Below are positions 5,856 through 14,125 of a DNA stretch of 61,052 nt, one piece after another (position 1 is the first letter of the stretch; each line of letters begins with the position of its first letter). Source of the DNA: a virus; the IMG/VR virus record IMGVR_UViG_3300046780_000585, positions 1-61,052 of that record; one strand, 5' to 3'. Position numbers and translations under genes: made by a program. Under the pieces are notes generated by a model. It was not told where the DNA came from and did no database searches. It worked only from the letters and a program-made list of their open reading frames with translations.

Positions 5856-7286
5856 TTAGAACAAGTTCTTTTGGCCACCGGTATTCTGCTGCCGGTTGAA
5901 GCGGAGGACGGCTTGGCGGGCGGCGTCTTTGCCTTCGTCGGTGAGGTGCCACTTATTACGGAGCTTGGTTGTTAATTTAGGCTTCTTCTTTTCGAGGTCG
6001 GCGACGAGACGCTCGACCTTTTTCTTGTAGGCTTCGCCGCTTTCGGAGACCCAGCCGAGATCGCTTGCCCAGTTGGCGAAGGAGCCACCGTGGTCGGCGG
6101 GCATGTTGAGCATGGCGGTGAGGACGCGGTCTTCGTCCTCCTCGGCCTTGTCGGAGTGCTGTTCTTCCTCGCGTTGGGAGATGGGGACGGCGCGCACGGT
6201 GGTGATTTGGCGGCCTTTTTGGTCGACGAGGGCTGGTGACTTGATGGGCTCGAGCTTGAAGGACATGGCCTGGAAGCCGGGGCCGCGGATTTTGTTGTAG
6301 TGGAGTTCGACGATGTCGTCGGTGGTTCTGGCGAGGGTGAGGTTGCCGTCCATTTCGGCGAGGTATGCGCCGCCGCCGCGGGGGAGGAGTTGGGAAGGGT
6401 CGGTGACGTATTTGATGGGGTGGCACAGCACGAGGACGCAGGGTTGGCCCGGCAACGTTGTGAGCCTTCGGAGCGTCCTGGCGTAGGCGCCCATCTGGGT
6501 ATTACTGAGTTCCTCATTGCCCAAAAAATACGCCGCGCTGGTATCGACGATGATGAGGCTGAATTCGCCCACGACCTTGCCGTCGGCCTCGATTGTGGGC
6601 CACATCTGCTCGATGTCGAAGACGCCGGGGAGGAAGTAGATGGTGTCCTTGTCGGGGTTGTCGTTTCGGAAGCTGTTGGCGCCGATGACGCGCATGCGGA
6701 TATCGTCGGGGTTTTCGCCGACGAAGTAGAGCACGCGGCCTTTTTCGAGACGGTGGGAACCGAACATGGCGTTGCGGTCGAGGCAGGCGACGCGCTCGGC
6801 GAGGTGGAGGGCGACGGCGGTCTTGGCGTGGCCGGTCTGGCCGGTCAGGGCGTAGATGAAGCGGCGCTGCAGGATGCCTTCGACCAGGTAGTCGGGCGGG
6901 ATGAAGCCCAGGATGAATTCGGCCTGGCTGAGGACTTTGCGGGGCGCGGTGGCGGGCGCGGTCTTGGGGCCGGAGGGTTTGTGGCCCCCCTTGGCGGGTC
7001 CGTTGCTGCCTGGTGGGGGCGGCCGCTGGACCCCGGCGAAGGCGGCTGCGATGCGGGTCTGCAGCCCGTCCTCGCCCAACGCCGCGACCAGCCCGTGGGC
7101 CTGCGCCATCTCGTAGAGGGCATCGATTGCCGTGGCCATGGGGAGGCCGCCCGCGACGTAGCCGGCGGCGTCCTTGGCGGCCTCGTCGAAGGCCGTGGTG
7201 CGGGCCTCGAGGTCGCCCTCGCCCAGGCTGGCCAGCACCGCCCGCCAGTTCGCCAAACCCTCCCGGAAGCGGTCCTCGATGGTCAT
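5856..7286 (-). CDS. RepA-type hexameric replicative helicase (AAA_25 ATPase)
   Basis: 476 aa. Walker A is GQTGHAKTA (about residue 155); Walker B is FSLIIVDTSA; a later LVLCHPIK strand fits the sensor region of RepA/RecA-fold helicases. The C-terminal ~90 residues (VERLVADLEKKK, then LTDEGKD) look like a winged helix. An N-terminal ~130-residue helical part is family-variable. Likely unwinds DNA at the phage origin, for which the palindrome cluster 5382-5582, downstream of the gene, is a candidate. The start overlaps the stop of the upstream gene (ATGA). Confidence 0.85.
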   Translation of the reverse strand: MTIEDRFREGLANWRAVLASLGEGDLEARTTAFDEAAKDAAGYVAGGLPMATAIDALYEMAQAHGLVAALGEDGLQTRIAAAFAGVQRPPPPGSNGPAKGGHKPSGPKTAPATAPRKVLSQAEFILGFIPPDYLVEGILQRRFIYALTGQTGHAKTAVALHLAERVACLDRNAMFGSHRLEKGRVLYFVGENPDDIRMRVIGANSFRNDNPDKDTIYFLPGVFDIEQMWPTIEADGKVVGEFSLIIVDTSAAYFLGNEELSNTQMGAYARTLRRLTTLPGQPCVLVLCHPIKYVTDPSQLLPRGGGAYLAEMDGNLTLARTTDDIVELHYNKIRGPGFQAMSFKLEPIKSPALVDQKGRQITTVRAVPISQREEEQHSDKAEEDEDRVLTAMLNMPADHGGSFANWASDLGWVSESGEAYKKKVERLVADLEKKKPKLTTKLRNKWHLTDEGKDAARQAVLRFNRQQNTGGQKNLF

Positions 7287-7495
7287 GCGGTGAAATACCT
7301 GGCGAACGGATTGCAGATGATGGCCTCGCAGGCCGAGATGCCCAGTAGGTCGATGAGCCCGGCCCGCCAGGCGTAGTGCAGCAGCGGATCGGTCGCCGCG
7401 CCGTAGTCGAATTCATTGCAGCCGTAGAGCAAGGCCCGCGCCTCGGCGCGCGCGCGCAGGACCAGGATCGGTGCAATAAGAGTGGTATCCGACAT
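7283..7495 (-). CDS. Small hypothetical protein (70 aa) coupled to the helicase
   Basis: MSDTTLIAPILVLRARAEAR, then a mixed helical chain with one cysteine near each end. It overlaps the helicase start by four bases, so both are probably translated together. No known motif. Confidence 0.6.
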   Translation of the reverse strand: MSDTTLIAPILVLRARAEARALLYGCNEFDYGAATDPLLHYAWRAGLIDLLGISACEAIICNPFARYFTA

Positions 7496-7581
7496 TGCAT
7501 TTCCGATAAAAAAAATCAGGCGTCGCCGTCGAGCGCGGCGTTGATCAGGCTATGGCCGGTCACCAAGCGAACGGACCACGG

Positions 7582-7875
7582 TCAGTTGGCCTCGATCAGG
7601 GCAACCGCGCGATCCAGAACCTCGATCTGCGCATCGAGCGCGTTGACGACGTGCTGCACCTGCGCCCGCCGCTCGGTCAGGATGCCACGCTGCACCCGCA
7701 GCTTCTCCCCAAGCGACCGCAGTTCCTCGCCGCTCTGGTCCGCAATGATGTCGATGGCGTCGGGCGTGGCCCTTTGATCGAAGGCGATGTGGACCGCCTC
7801 ATTGACCGCGCTCGCCGCGGGACTTGTCCCCACATCCTTCCGGGTCGGTTTCTCGAGATTGGGTCTCTTCGACAC
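7582..7875 (-). CDS. Coiled-coil protein (97 aa)
   Basis: After a disordered basic start (MSKRPNLEKPTRKD), residues 35-97 form a long amphipathic helix (LRSLGEKLRVQRGILTERR and on). Probably self-associates. Lies in the repressor-to-helicase gene row; function unknown. Downstream, 7496-7581 holds a short GC hairpin and a T8 run but no clear gene. Confidence 0.6.
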   Translation of the reverse strand: MSKRPNLEKPTRKDVGTSPAASAVNEAVHIAFDQRATPDAIDIIADQSGEELRSLGEKLRVQRGILTERRAQVQHVVNALDAQIEVLDRAVALIEAN

Positions 7876-7905
7876 TGGTTGCTCCTCCTCTTTCTGCTCC
7901 GGGGC

Positions 7906-8124
7906 TCAAGTCCCTCTCGGCGGGAACAGCTTTTTCAACGCATCCACAGCTCGCTCGTCGTCCTCATCGACGGCGCGCGTCATCAGCGCGTAGACGAACG
8001 GCTTCATCGTGTCGCTCGGCTCCGGGTAGTCGTGGTCGAATATCCACCCGAGGCGGGCTTGGGCGCGGCGCCAATAGGCCAGCGCCTTTGCCTTGGCTTG
8101 CTCCAGCTCGAGGTCGTCGGTCAC
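7906..8124 (-). CDS. Small hypothetical protein (72 aa), paralogue tail of next gene
   Basis: GTG start at 8124 with GGAGG upstream. The C-terminal DDERAVDALKKLFPPRG matches SDERALETLKKLFRAG of the gene at 8162-8398. The two share a ~50-base similar segment (about 7908-7960 and 8165-8220), evidence of local duplication. Function unknown. Confidence 0.6.
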   Translation of the reverse strand: MTDDLELEQAKAKALAYWRRAQARLGWIFDHDYPEPSDTMKPFVYALMTRAVDEDDERAVDALKKLFPPRGT

Positions 8125-8161
8125 GCGCCCTCCACCTCGTCCGACAATGGAACAACGTGCT

Positions 8162-8398
8162 TCATATTAAGTCCCTCCCGGCGCGAAACAGCTTTTTCAA
8201 CGTTTCCAAAGCTCGCTCATCGGACAATGGAACAACAACAAAACCCTGGTCCCACAACCACGCCAACAGGTGCGTCACAGCATCATCGGTGTCTTCGGCC
8301 GTGTCAAAATGCGAGGCAAAATAGCGATGCAAGGCTTCCTTGGCGCCGTTGCCGTCCTGGGTGGCTTCTGGAGCCATCCGACCAGTGGCTTTCGTCAT
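8162..8398 (-). CDS. Small hypothetical protein (78 aa)
   Basis: MTKATGRMAPEATQDGNGAK leads into a helical region and the shared ERALETLKKLF tail described for 7906-8124. The stop of the nuclease gene upstream overlaps its start by four bases. Function unknown. Confidence 0.6.
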   Translation of the reverse strand: MTKATGRMAPEATQDGNGAKEALHRYFASHFDTAEDTDDAVTHLLAWLWDQGFVVVPLSDERALETLKKLFRAGRDLI

Positions 8399-8841
8399 TG
8401 TGCTTTAATCCCCGTTCTAACCGCGCCCCATTGCTGCAGTGTCGCAAGCGCAAGCTCGTAGGTGTCGGCAATTTGAAACGGATAGTGGTTGGCACGCGCC
8501 CAAAACTCGAACTCGACCTGCGCGTCCGACAAGCGGCCACCACGCCGTTTCAGCTCGAGGAAATGCGTCCGCAACTCAGGCCAATCCTGCGGCGGGAACA
8601 GCAGGAAATCGGGAATGCCGGCCCGCAGCCCCATCCGCTTGAGCCTCCCGCCCGCCGCCGCAGGCCGTTCCTCACCCGCTGGAAAATGCGTCGACACCCA
8701 GTTCGCCGATCGCCAACGCTCCAGCGTGTCCGCCACCTGGCAATGCAATTGAAATTCAGACGGGCCAACGTCGACGCGCTGGCCGCGCTGACGCTTGCCT
8801 TTGAACAGATGCAACTGGCGGGCAGCCCTGGCGTCGGTCAT
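8395..8841 (-). CDS. VRR-NUC domain nuclease
   Basis: 148 aa. GIPDFLLF followed by FLELKRRGGRLSDAQ gives the PD-(D/E)XK core (D, then E-L-K), and the trailing S-x-x-Q is typical of VRR-NUC proteins. This family includes Holliday-junction or flap-type nucleases in phages, often beside replication genes as here. Start and stop overlap both neighbours by four bases. Exact substrate unknown. Confidence 0.85.
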   Translation of the reverse strand: MTDARAARQLHLFKGKRQRGQRVDVGPSEFQLHCQVADTLERWRSANWVSTHFPAGEERPAAAGGRLKRMGLRAGIPDFLLFPPQDWPELRTHFLELKRRGGRLSDAQVEFEFWARANHYPFQIADTYELALATLQQWGAVRTGIKAQ

Positions 8842-9140
8842 GCCGCTGCCCTCTTGCTACGCGTGATGCAGTAATGCCCCGGCTGGTACCGGCAGCCCTC
8901 ACGGCGGATTCGCACGCCGCTGTCGGCGAGCAGTTCGTTCAGTTGCTGGATATGCGACTTGACGGTGTTGCGGTTGCTGCCGCCGGTGCCCCAGACGGTC
9001 GCGATCAGGTCGTCGACGCCGATCCCGATGTCGCCGGCCGCCGCAATCGCGTCGACGATGCGGCCCTTGAGCTCAGGCAGATAGACGCCGAACCGCTCAC
9101 GGCGGATCGGTTGGCGGCACCGCGGGCAGCGCATTTCCAT
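8838..9140 (-). CDS. Zinc-ribbon and winged-helix DNA-binding protein
   Basis: 100 aa. MEMRCPRCRQPI gives one CxxC pair. Then a winged-helix-like segment (GRIVDAIAAAGDIGIGVDDL, later NTVKSHIQQLNELL) resembles response-regulator type DNA-binding domains. Probably a transcription or replication regulator. Translationally coupled to the VRR-NUC gene. Confidence 0.7.
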   Translation of the reverse strand: MEMRCPRCRQPIRRERFGVYLPELKGRIVDAIAAAGDIGIGVDDLIATVWGTGGSNRNTVKSHIQQLNELLADSGVRIRREGCRYQPGHYCITRSKRAAA

Positions 9141-9168
9141 GGCGCGTCCTCATCGTCGATGCAGGCTG

Positions 9169-9534
9169 TCATCGTTTCCGAGCCAGGGGGCGATCACTAC
9201 GGCCCATGTCGCGCAGCGCCTCCCGAGTTTGATCAATAGTCGGGCGATGAAAGTCCGGGTCCGTCTGAATGAGTAGGGACTCGAGCCGGAGGAGCCGCGT
9301 GCGGAGTTCATGAAGTTCATTGCGGGCGTGCTCATCGGATTTGCGCTGGAGCGCGGCTGCGATGCGGGCGGCTTCGGCTGGCTCGATCCGGCGGGCCTTG
9401 CCGTACCAGATGTCGAACGCGCGCCAGTACGAGAGGCCGGCGGCGCGGGCGGCTCTGGCGATGGCAGCCTTGATCTTGTCGCCACGTTCCCATGGCCCCG
9501 ATAACTCGCGCAGAGATGCGGAAACGTCCGTCAA
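9169..9534 (-). CDS. Hypothetical helical protein downstream of the repressor (121 aa)
   Basis: TTG start at 9534 chosen because GGGAGG lies five bases upstream. The protein then begins (L)TDVSASLRELSGPWERG. Residues 12-50 (KAAIARAARAAGLSYWRAF) look like an HTH, similar to small phage proteins that bind DNA; the rest is helical and charged. The longer frame to 9612 has no good site. Function unknown. Confidence 0.6.
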   Translation of the reverse strand: MTDVSASLRELSGPWERGDKIKAAIARAARAAGLSYWRAFDIWYGKARRIEPAEAARIAAALQRKSDEHARNELHELRTRLLRLESLLIQTDPDFHRPTIDQTREALRDMGRSDRPLARKR

Positions 9535-9650
9535 TTGAGCCTCCCAAGCAAAATGGGATCGCCCAACGATTTTGGGCAACCGCTCCCAAGGTCGCGCTGC
9601 AATGCTCGGCACATGGAAAATCAGTGCCTCTTGTCTAAGAGTTTGTCGGC

Positions 9651-9887
9651 TCAGTTGATCGCTGCAGGGATGCGCAGCAATTCAGCCAAATCCGGTCGAA
9701 GCACGCTCGCCGGAATGCCTGTCTTTTTCACAATTCGCAGCAGAACTTCCTCGTCCGGCTTCCGCTCGCCTGCTTCCCATCTGGATACGGATGCAGTCGA
9801 TACGCCCAACAAGTCCGCAAGCTGACGGCGATTCAGCGGAGGGTCTTGCCGTTCCCGGTAAGCCCGAAGGGGATGTACTTGTTTCAT
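9651..9887 (-). CDS. CI-like repressor (HTH_3), 78 aa
   Basis: The Cro/CI-type HTH is clear: LNRRQLADLLGVSTASVSRW. The protein is DNA-binding domain only, with no cleavage/dimerisation domain. Transcribed away from a Cro-like gene across a region with paired operators, the arrangement of a lysogeny switch. The promoter at 9895-9923 places transcription start at the ATG itself, so the mRNA is probably leaderless, like lambda cI. Operator O1 covers its -10. Confidence 0.8.
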   Translation of the reverse strand: MKQVHPLRAYRERQDPPLNRRQLADLLGVSTASVSRWEAGERKPDEEVLLRIVKKTGIPASVLRPDLAELLRIPAAIN

Positions 9888-9894
9888 CGACACA

Positions 9895-9923
9895 AAATTA
9901 CCGAGTTGGTAATTGGCCGTCAA
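9895..9923 (-). promoter_or_regulatory. Repressor promoter, leaderless start
   Basis: Minus strand TTGACG (9923-9918), 17-base spacer, TAATTT (9900-9895). Seven bases separate the -10 from the A of the repressor ATG. Confidence 0.7.
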
Positions 9924-9946
9924 GCGTTTTCTTACCGAGTTGGTGA
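9898..9946. promoter_or_regulatory. Operators O1 and O2
   Basis: TTACCGAGTTGGTAA (9898-9912) is a perfect half-site palindrome, TTACC-N5-GGTAA. TTACCGAGTTGGTGA (9932-9946) differs by one base. Spaced 34 bp apart between the divergent repressor and Cro-like genes. Confidence 0.8.
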
Positions 9947-9982
9947 AAGCCGGCGATGGTCGTGGGAGGCATAATTGCCGGC

Positions 9983-10276
9983 ATGGCAAAGAAACGAAAA
10001 ACCCAATCGGCAGCTCGCTCTACGGGCCCACTATTTCTGGCCGAGTGGATGAAAGAACTAGACGTCGACGGCAATGAATTGGCTAGGCGGCTCGGGGTTT
10101 CATACACAACTGTGTGGCGATGGCAGGAATCACCGACCCGCCTCAATCCATTGAAACAAGCCCAGGTCGCTAAGGCGTTAGGAATATGGCCAGGATGCCT
10201 ATGGATGCATCCGGCAGACAAGGCTATGCGAATGATTCGATTGTTTCTTGAGGAAGAGACTACGCCTGAAAAATAA
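9983..10276 (+). CDS. Cro-like HTH regulator (97 aa)
   Basis: MAKKRKTQSAARSTGPLF, then the HTH core MDGNELARRLGVSYTTVWRW-type (written VDGNELARRLGVSYTTVWRW in this protein). Divergent from the CI-like repressor. The ATG at 9983 was chosen: CATAAT (9970-9975) ends seven bases before it, the same spacing as the repressor promoter, suggesting a second leaderless mRNA. An earlier in-frame ATG at 9956 is possible, though the only GGGAGG lies after it. Confidence 0.75.
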   Translation: MAKKRKTQSAARSTGPLFLAEWMKELDVDGNELARRLGVSYTTVWRWQESPTRLNPLKQAQVAKALGIWPGCLWMHPADKAMRMIRLFLEEETTPEK

Positions 10277-10279
10277 TCT

Positions 10280-10327
10280 TTACCGCATTGGTAAGATAAC
10301 AGTTGACGGCAATTACCGATTTGGTAA
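10280..10327. promoter_or_regulatory. Operators O3 and O4
   Basis: TTACCGCATTGGTAA (10280-10294) and TTACCGATTTGGTAA (10313-10327), perfect TTACC-N5-GGTAA palindromes 33 bp apart. They lie after the Cro-like gene and before the rightward gene block, so one regulator can control both switch and early genes. Confidence 0.8.
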
Positions 10328-10330
10328 TGT
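10303..10330 (+). promoter_or_regulatory. Candidate rightward early promoter
   Basis: TTGACG (10303-10308), 16-base spacer, TAATGT (10325-10330). Operator O4 covers the spacer and -10, so bound repressor would block it. Confidence 0.6.
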
Positions 10331-10353
10331 GATCCCCGAACAACGGGGATACA

Positions 10354-10773
10354 GTGCCAATGCCGATCCTGACCTGTCAGCGCTGCGGCAAGCCGTTCGA
10401 GGCTCGCACTCGCCGCGCCAAGATCTGCCCCGGCCGCTGCTACAGAGCGCACGAGGCTGAATCTTCCAAGCGTGCGAGAGCACTGTATAGCGAGGAGCGC
10501 CGTCGGGCTTCTGTGCTCACAGGATGCGCAATCGCGTCTGGCCTTCTCGTCCGCCAGCCTTGCGAAGTCTGCGGATGTGGGCGCCGAAAGGCAGACGCTC
10601 ATCACGATGATTATTCCCGCCCGCTTGAAGTCAGATGGTTGTGCCGCAGCCACCACCGGCAACATCACGTGCGCCTCAACCGCGAGCAGTGCTCCCCTGC
10701 CACACGGGGATCCCCGAACAACCGGGAGCACGCCGTGCCCATGCGCACTTTCCTTCATTCCGAAAACAGCTGA
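10354..10773 (+). CDS. HNH-like zinc-binding protein
   Basis: 139 aa. Two zinc-knuckle regions: CQRCGKPFEARTRRAKICPG, then CEVCGCG with HHDDYSRPLEVRWLC and HHRQHH. The second resembles the HNH-like zinc finger common in phages. GTG start at 10354 is preceded by GGGGATA; ATG at 10360 is an alternative. First gene after the O3/O4 promoter. Could be a nuclease or a DNA-binding regulator. The 106 bases after its stop hold no confident gene. Confidence 0.65.
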   Translation: MPMPILTCQRCGKPFEARTRRAKICPGRCYRAHEAESSKRARALYSEERRRASVLTGCAIASGLLVRQPCEVCGCGRRKADAHHDDYSRPLEVRWLCRSHHRQHHVRLNREQCSPATRGSPNNREHAVPMRTFLHSENS

Positions 10774-10879
10774 ATGCCGCGCCGCCTGTCCCGCGTGCGG
10801 GGCAGACGGGGCGACATGCCCGTAACGCGCACCGGACGCTGATCCGGCTTTTGAAAGCGGCCAAGGAGGGCCGCACTGC

Positions 10880-11911
10880 ATGACGACGATTGAAACGACA
10901 AGCGCTGAAGCCGCACCCATCTCGGTTGCCCGCCGCAACCGCATCGACGAGGTTCGGACCAAGATCGCGGCGGTTGCAGCCGCCGCGACCTTGAACGACC
11001 GATCCACGGTGAACGCCATCCTCGCCGATGCTGCCGTTGGTGAATACGGCTATGGCTCCAAGCTCTATGATATCACGCCCGGCGTCGGAGCCGTGATCTT
11101 TATCGAGCACAATCCTCATAACCGGGACTGGGATCCGGCATGGTCCCTGGAGCTTGCCCGCCGCCAGCGTATGCAAATCTGGCGCAAGAATAACGAAGTT
11201 CCGGGATTCTACCGGGACGGCAAACTCGCTGACGCACAGCATCGCTTTGCTGCCTGTGCCCTTTCGGGCATGACGTGGACGACGGTTATCGTCTTCGGCA
11301 TGGACCGCAACTCGATCACCACTGTCGACGCAGGTCGACGGCGTGATGCGGCATCCGCCCTGAAGATGGACGGCATCCGCGAAACCAAGCTCAAGCAGAC
11401 CGTCATCAAGACTGCGGCGAGCTATCTGGTCAAGCTCGGCAACGAGACTGCCGCCCTGCGTTCGGAGGTCGAAATTGCAGACTCGATCCAGAGCAATAAT
11501 GGCGTGCTGGAAATTGCAATCTCGATCGCGGAGGCCAGCGAGCAGAACCTCGTCAACCCGGTGCTCAAGACCACGATCGCGGCGACGGTGGGATATCTCG
11601 GCTTGACGCATGGTTGGCCGGAACAGCGGGTGCGTGAAAAACTCGCACTGTTCCAGACCGGCCAGTCCAGCGCCGGCGAGTCCGAGCCTTTCTTCCTGGC
11701 CGGCCAGATCATCGAGAAGGCCCGCGCCAAGTCGAACGCCCAGGACAAACTCTCAACCATCAAGGAGGTCGGGCTGGTGGTTCATGCCCTGCGTCTTACG
11801 ACGCAAGGTGTGCGCGCCACCACCAAGGCCAAAATGATGAGCGCGATCAAGTCCGAGCTGCCGAAGGTCGATTATCCGGGCGAGACCCCGGTGTCGGAGG
11901 CGGCGGAGTAG
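10880..11911 (+). CDS. ParB/Srx-fold phage protein
   Basis: 343 aa, start supported by AAGGAGG ten bases upstream. Residues ~95-140 (GFYRDGKLADAQHRFAAC, then VIVFGMD) carry the ParB/sulfiredoxin-like pattern in which a strand is followed by G-x-x-R/D-x-x-A. The C-terminal half is helical and unlike classic ParB HTH domains. Such proteins often sit near recombination genes in phages. A role in DNA binding or modification is likely but not shown. Confidence 0.65.
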   Translation: MTTIETTSAEAAPISVARRNRIDEVRTKIAAVAAAATLNDRSTVNAILADAAVGEYGYGSKLYDITPGVGAVIFIEHNPHNRDWDPAWSLELARRQRMQIWRKNNEVPGFYRDGKLADAQHRFAACALSGMTWTTVIVFGMDRNSITTVDAGRRRDAASALKMDGIRETKLKQTVIKTAASYLVKLGNETAALRSEVEIADSIQSNNGVLEIAISIAEASEQNLVNPVLKTTIAATVGYLGLTHGWPEQRVREKLALFQTGQSSAGESEPFFLAGQIIEKARAKSNAQDKLSTIKEVGLVVHALRLTTQGVRATTKAKMMSAIKSELPKVDYPGETPVSEAAE

Positions 11912-11962
11912 GTGCAATTTGCCGGGGCGCAAATGCCCCGGCCTTTTCGGAAATGGTGAATT

Positions 11963-13201
11963 ATGACTGAAGCCGCAGTAACCATTCTTGATGACGAGCG
12001 CTTGATCCGCGATGGCGAGGCTGCCGTTGATCTCTACAACAAAGACCTCAAGAACGCCCGGGCCCGCATCATGCCGATGGCGCGAGGGTTGCTTGCGGCC
12101 AAGCGCAAATATCCTGCGACACAGGACTTCGGTGACTGGCTGCACACGTCGAGCTATCGAGAGATCGGCGACACGGATCGCGCCGCGCTGATCAAGATCG
12201 GTGAGCAAGATGAATTCGCTAGCAAGTTCGTAAGAACTACCAATTTAATATCTCCCAGAGCGATCTGGGATGCCATTACTGAACTGCAATCGACTTCCCG
12301 ACTCGGGAACTCGACCGCTGCGGTTACCAGCATTGTCGAACAGCCGGAAATTGCCATCGATTCGACGGAGAAACCGCAATCGCCCCTGCACGCCGAGACA
12401 CCAGAGTTAGGTATAGCTCGCGTCGAGGTCAGCCACCGGAGCCCACTGCATGACGTGCCTCGCGTTAAGGAGGTTTATGCAATCTTCTCGCAGGCGAATA
12501 CCCGCGGCACGCTAAACGCGCTCAAAGGCAAACGCGCCTTTGCTCCAATTTGGCAACTTATTCTGACGGCGCTCGACGCCGGCATGTTGCAACCGACGCA
12601 TACAAAAATAACTGAACCAAATCTGCGATTCCTGTTCCCCTTGGGCAGCGGTCGCTATTGCGGAAAATTCGACCTGACTGACACGAAGACGCGTGAGCAC
12701 GTCCGAGACATCATGTTGCCGGCAATGATTGCTTGCCGAGACAACCTGCTGGCCGCGCCCGAACGCATGCGCGAAATTCTCAATGAGTACGAGAGGGGTC
12801 GCAGCACCCAGCAACAACAGGCCGTTATCGCCGAAAAGCGTTCCGTCGCAGTAAAGTCTCTTCCGGTAACGGAGCAAGAGTTGATGATGTTCGGGCAGAC
12901 CGTCTGGCCCAGGCTTGGCATCAATCAGGGTGAATACACCTACGACCAAGTGCGCGCCGCGATATGGACCTTCCGTGATTACGAATCATGGAACCAGATG
13001 GCGAAGGAAGACACCGGATCACATGCGCTCCGGATTCGGAACTCGCTGCGCTATCTCGGAGAGTATCTCCAGCGCACCGACCGTAACAACCCGATGGCCA
13101 AAATCTTCTCGCTCATCCTTTGGTTCTCTCATCTCATGGAGAAGAGCCCGAACGGCGAATGCAAGTGGCCGATGTATCCGCACGTCGAAGGGCAGTGGTG
13201 A
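11963..13201 (+). CDS. Hypothetical protein (412 aa), possible DNA-binding early protein
   Basis: MTEAAVTILDDERLIRDGEA. Residues 30-80 (ARGLLAAKRKYPATQDFGDW, then YREIGDTDRAALIKIGE) resemble DUF3102-like plasmid/phage replication-associated proteins. The middle is poorly conserved in composition. The C-terminal 110 residues are helical (YDQVRAAIWTFRDYESWNQM). It lies between the ParB-like gene and the exonuclease, so it is probably an early DNA-metabolism protein. Confidence 0.6.
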   Translation: MTEAAVTILDDERLIRDGEAAVDLYNKDLKNARARIMPMARGLLAAKRKYPATQDFGDWLHTSSYREIGDTDRAALIKIGEQDEFASKFVRTTNLISPRAIWDAITELQSTSRLGNSTAAVTSIVEQPEIAIDSTEKPQSPLHAETPELGIARVEVSHRSPLHDVPRVKEVYAIFSQANTRGTLNALKGKRAFAPIWQLILTALDAGMLQPTHTKITEPNLRFLFPLGSGRYCGKFDLTDTKTREHVRDIMLPAMIACRDNLLAAPERMREILNEYERGRSTQQQQAVIAEKRSVAVKSLPVTEQELMMFGQTVWPRLGINQGEYTYDQVRAAIWTFRDYESWNQMAKEDTGSHALRIRNSLRYLGEYLQRTDRNNPMAKIFSLILWFSHLMEKSPNGECKWPMYPHVEGQW

Positions 13202-13204
13202 TCT

Positions 13205-14125
13205 ATGAAGATCGAGCGCATCGAGATCACGGGCCGCGATCAATGGCTGAATCTGCGCAAGCCCGACGTGACCGCCAGCGTCGTTGCGGCCCTTTTCGGC
13301 GCTCACCCGTACACATCTGCACTCAAACTGTATCTCGCTCACTCGGGGGTCGAATTCGACCAGGCCGACGATCGCGTCTTGCGGCGTGGTCGTTTGATGG
13401 AACCGGCTGTCGCGCTGGCGGTGAGCGAGGAGCGGGCGGAATGGCAGATCGAGAAATGCGATTCTTACTATCGCGACCCCGACTTGCGGCTCGGCGCCAC
13501 TCCCGATTTCTTCATTCACGGCGATCCGCGCGGCCTCGGCGTTTTGCAAACCAAGACCGCCGCGCCACACATCTTTGAGCGCGACTGGGAAGGCGGCGCC
13601 ACGGTGCCGTTTTGGGTTCAACTGCAAGTGCTCACCGAAGCGATGCTGACCGAGGCCGCCTTCGGAGCCGTCGCCGTCCTGCGGGTCGATGCCTTCGATC
13701 TCGCATTGGCCATCGTCGAGGTGCCGCGCCACCCTGCCGCCGAGCAGCGCATCAAAGCGGCGGTCGCCCAATTCTGGGAAGACGTTGCCGCCGGCCGGGA
13801 GCCAGATCCCGATTACGGCAAGGATGCCGAATTGCTCAAGGTGATCGCGCCGCACGAGGTTGTCGGCACGACGGTCGACCTGAGCGGCGACAACGAACTG
13901 CCCGCGCTGCTCGAGCAGCGGGAGGAAATCATGACGGGGATCAAAGGCTTCGAGGCCCGCAAAGACGAGATCGAAACGATGCTGAAATTCAAAATGCGAG
14001 ACGCCGAGAGTGTCGTCGGCCTGCCCGAATGGGGCATCAGTTGGAAAAGCCAGCATCGCAAAGAGTTTGTCGTGCCGGCCAAAGACGTTCGCACGCTCCG
14101 CATTCACCACAAAGGACAACGCTGA
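13205..14125 (+). CDS. YqaJ-family exonuclease (lambda-exo fold)
   Basis: 306 aa. Begins with the family's R-x-x-W...R-x-x-x-V-T-A-S pattern (WLNLRKPDVTASVVAALFG). Later GATPDFFIHG and LQTKTA supply the D and the (E/Q)-x-K of the nuclease core. Digests one strand of double-stranded DNA ends to feed the annealing protein encoded directly downstream (TGATG overlap). YqaJ plus RecT is a standard phage recombination pair. Confidence 0.85.
   Translation: MKIERIEITGRDQWLNLRKPDVTASVVAALFGAHPYTSALKLYLAHSGVEFDQADDRVLRRGRLMEPAVALAVSEERAEWQIEKCDSYYRDPDLRLGATPDFFIHGDPRGLGVLQTKTAAPHIFERDWEGGATVPFWVQLQVLTEAMLTEAAFGAVAVLRVDAFDLALAIVEVPRHPAAEQRIKAAVAQFWEDVAAGREPDPDYGKDAELLKVIAPHEVVGTTVDLSGDNELPALLEQREEIMTGIKGFEARKDEIETMLKFKMRDAESVVGLPEWGISWKSQHRKEFVVPAKDVRTLRIHHKGQR

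Noticed and set aside
6300-7376. Long plus-strand open frame (358 codons) opposite the helicase
   Set aside because: It is the GC-rich shadow of the RepA-type helicase, rich in V/G/E/A with no motif or ribosome binding site.
7552-8874. Long plus-strand open frame (440 codons)
   Set aside because: It runs antisense across four small genes that have coupled starts and stops and a clear nuclease motif.
10774-10879. Possible small gene ending with LIRLLKAAKEGRTA just before the ParB-like gene
   Set aside because: No start codon with ribosome binding site in that frame; a frame change would be needed.
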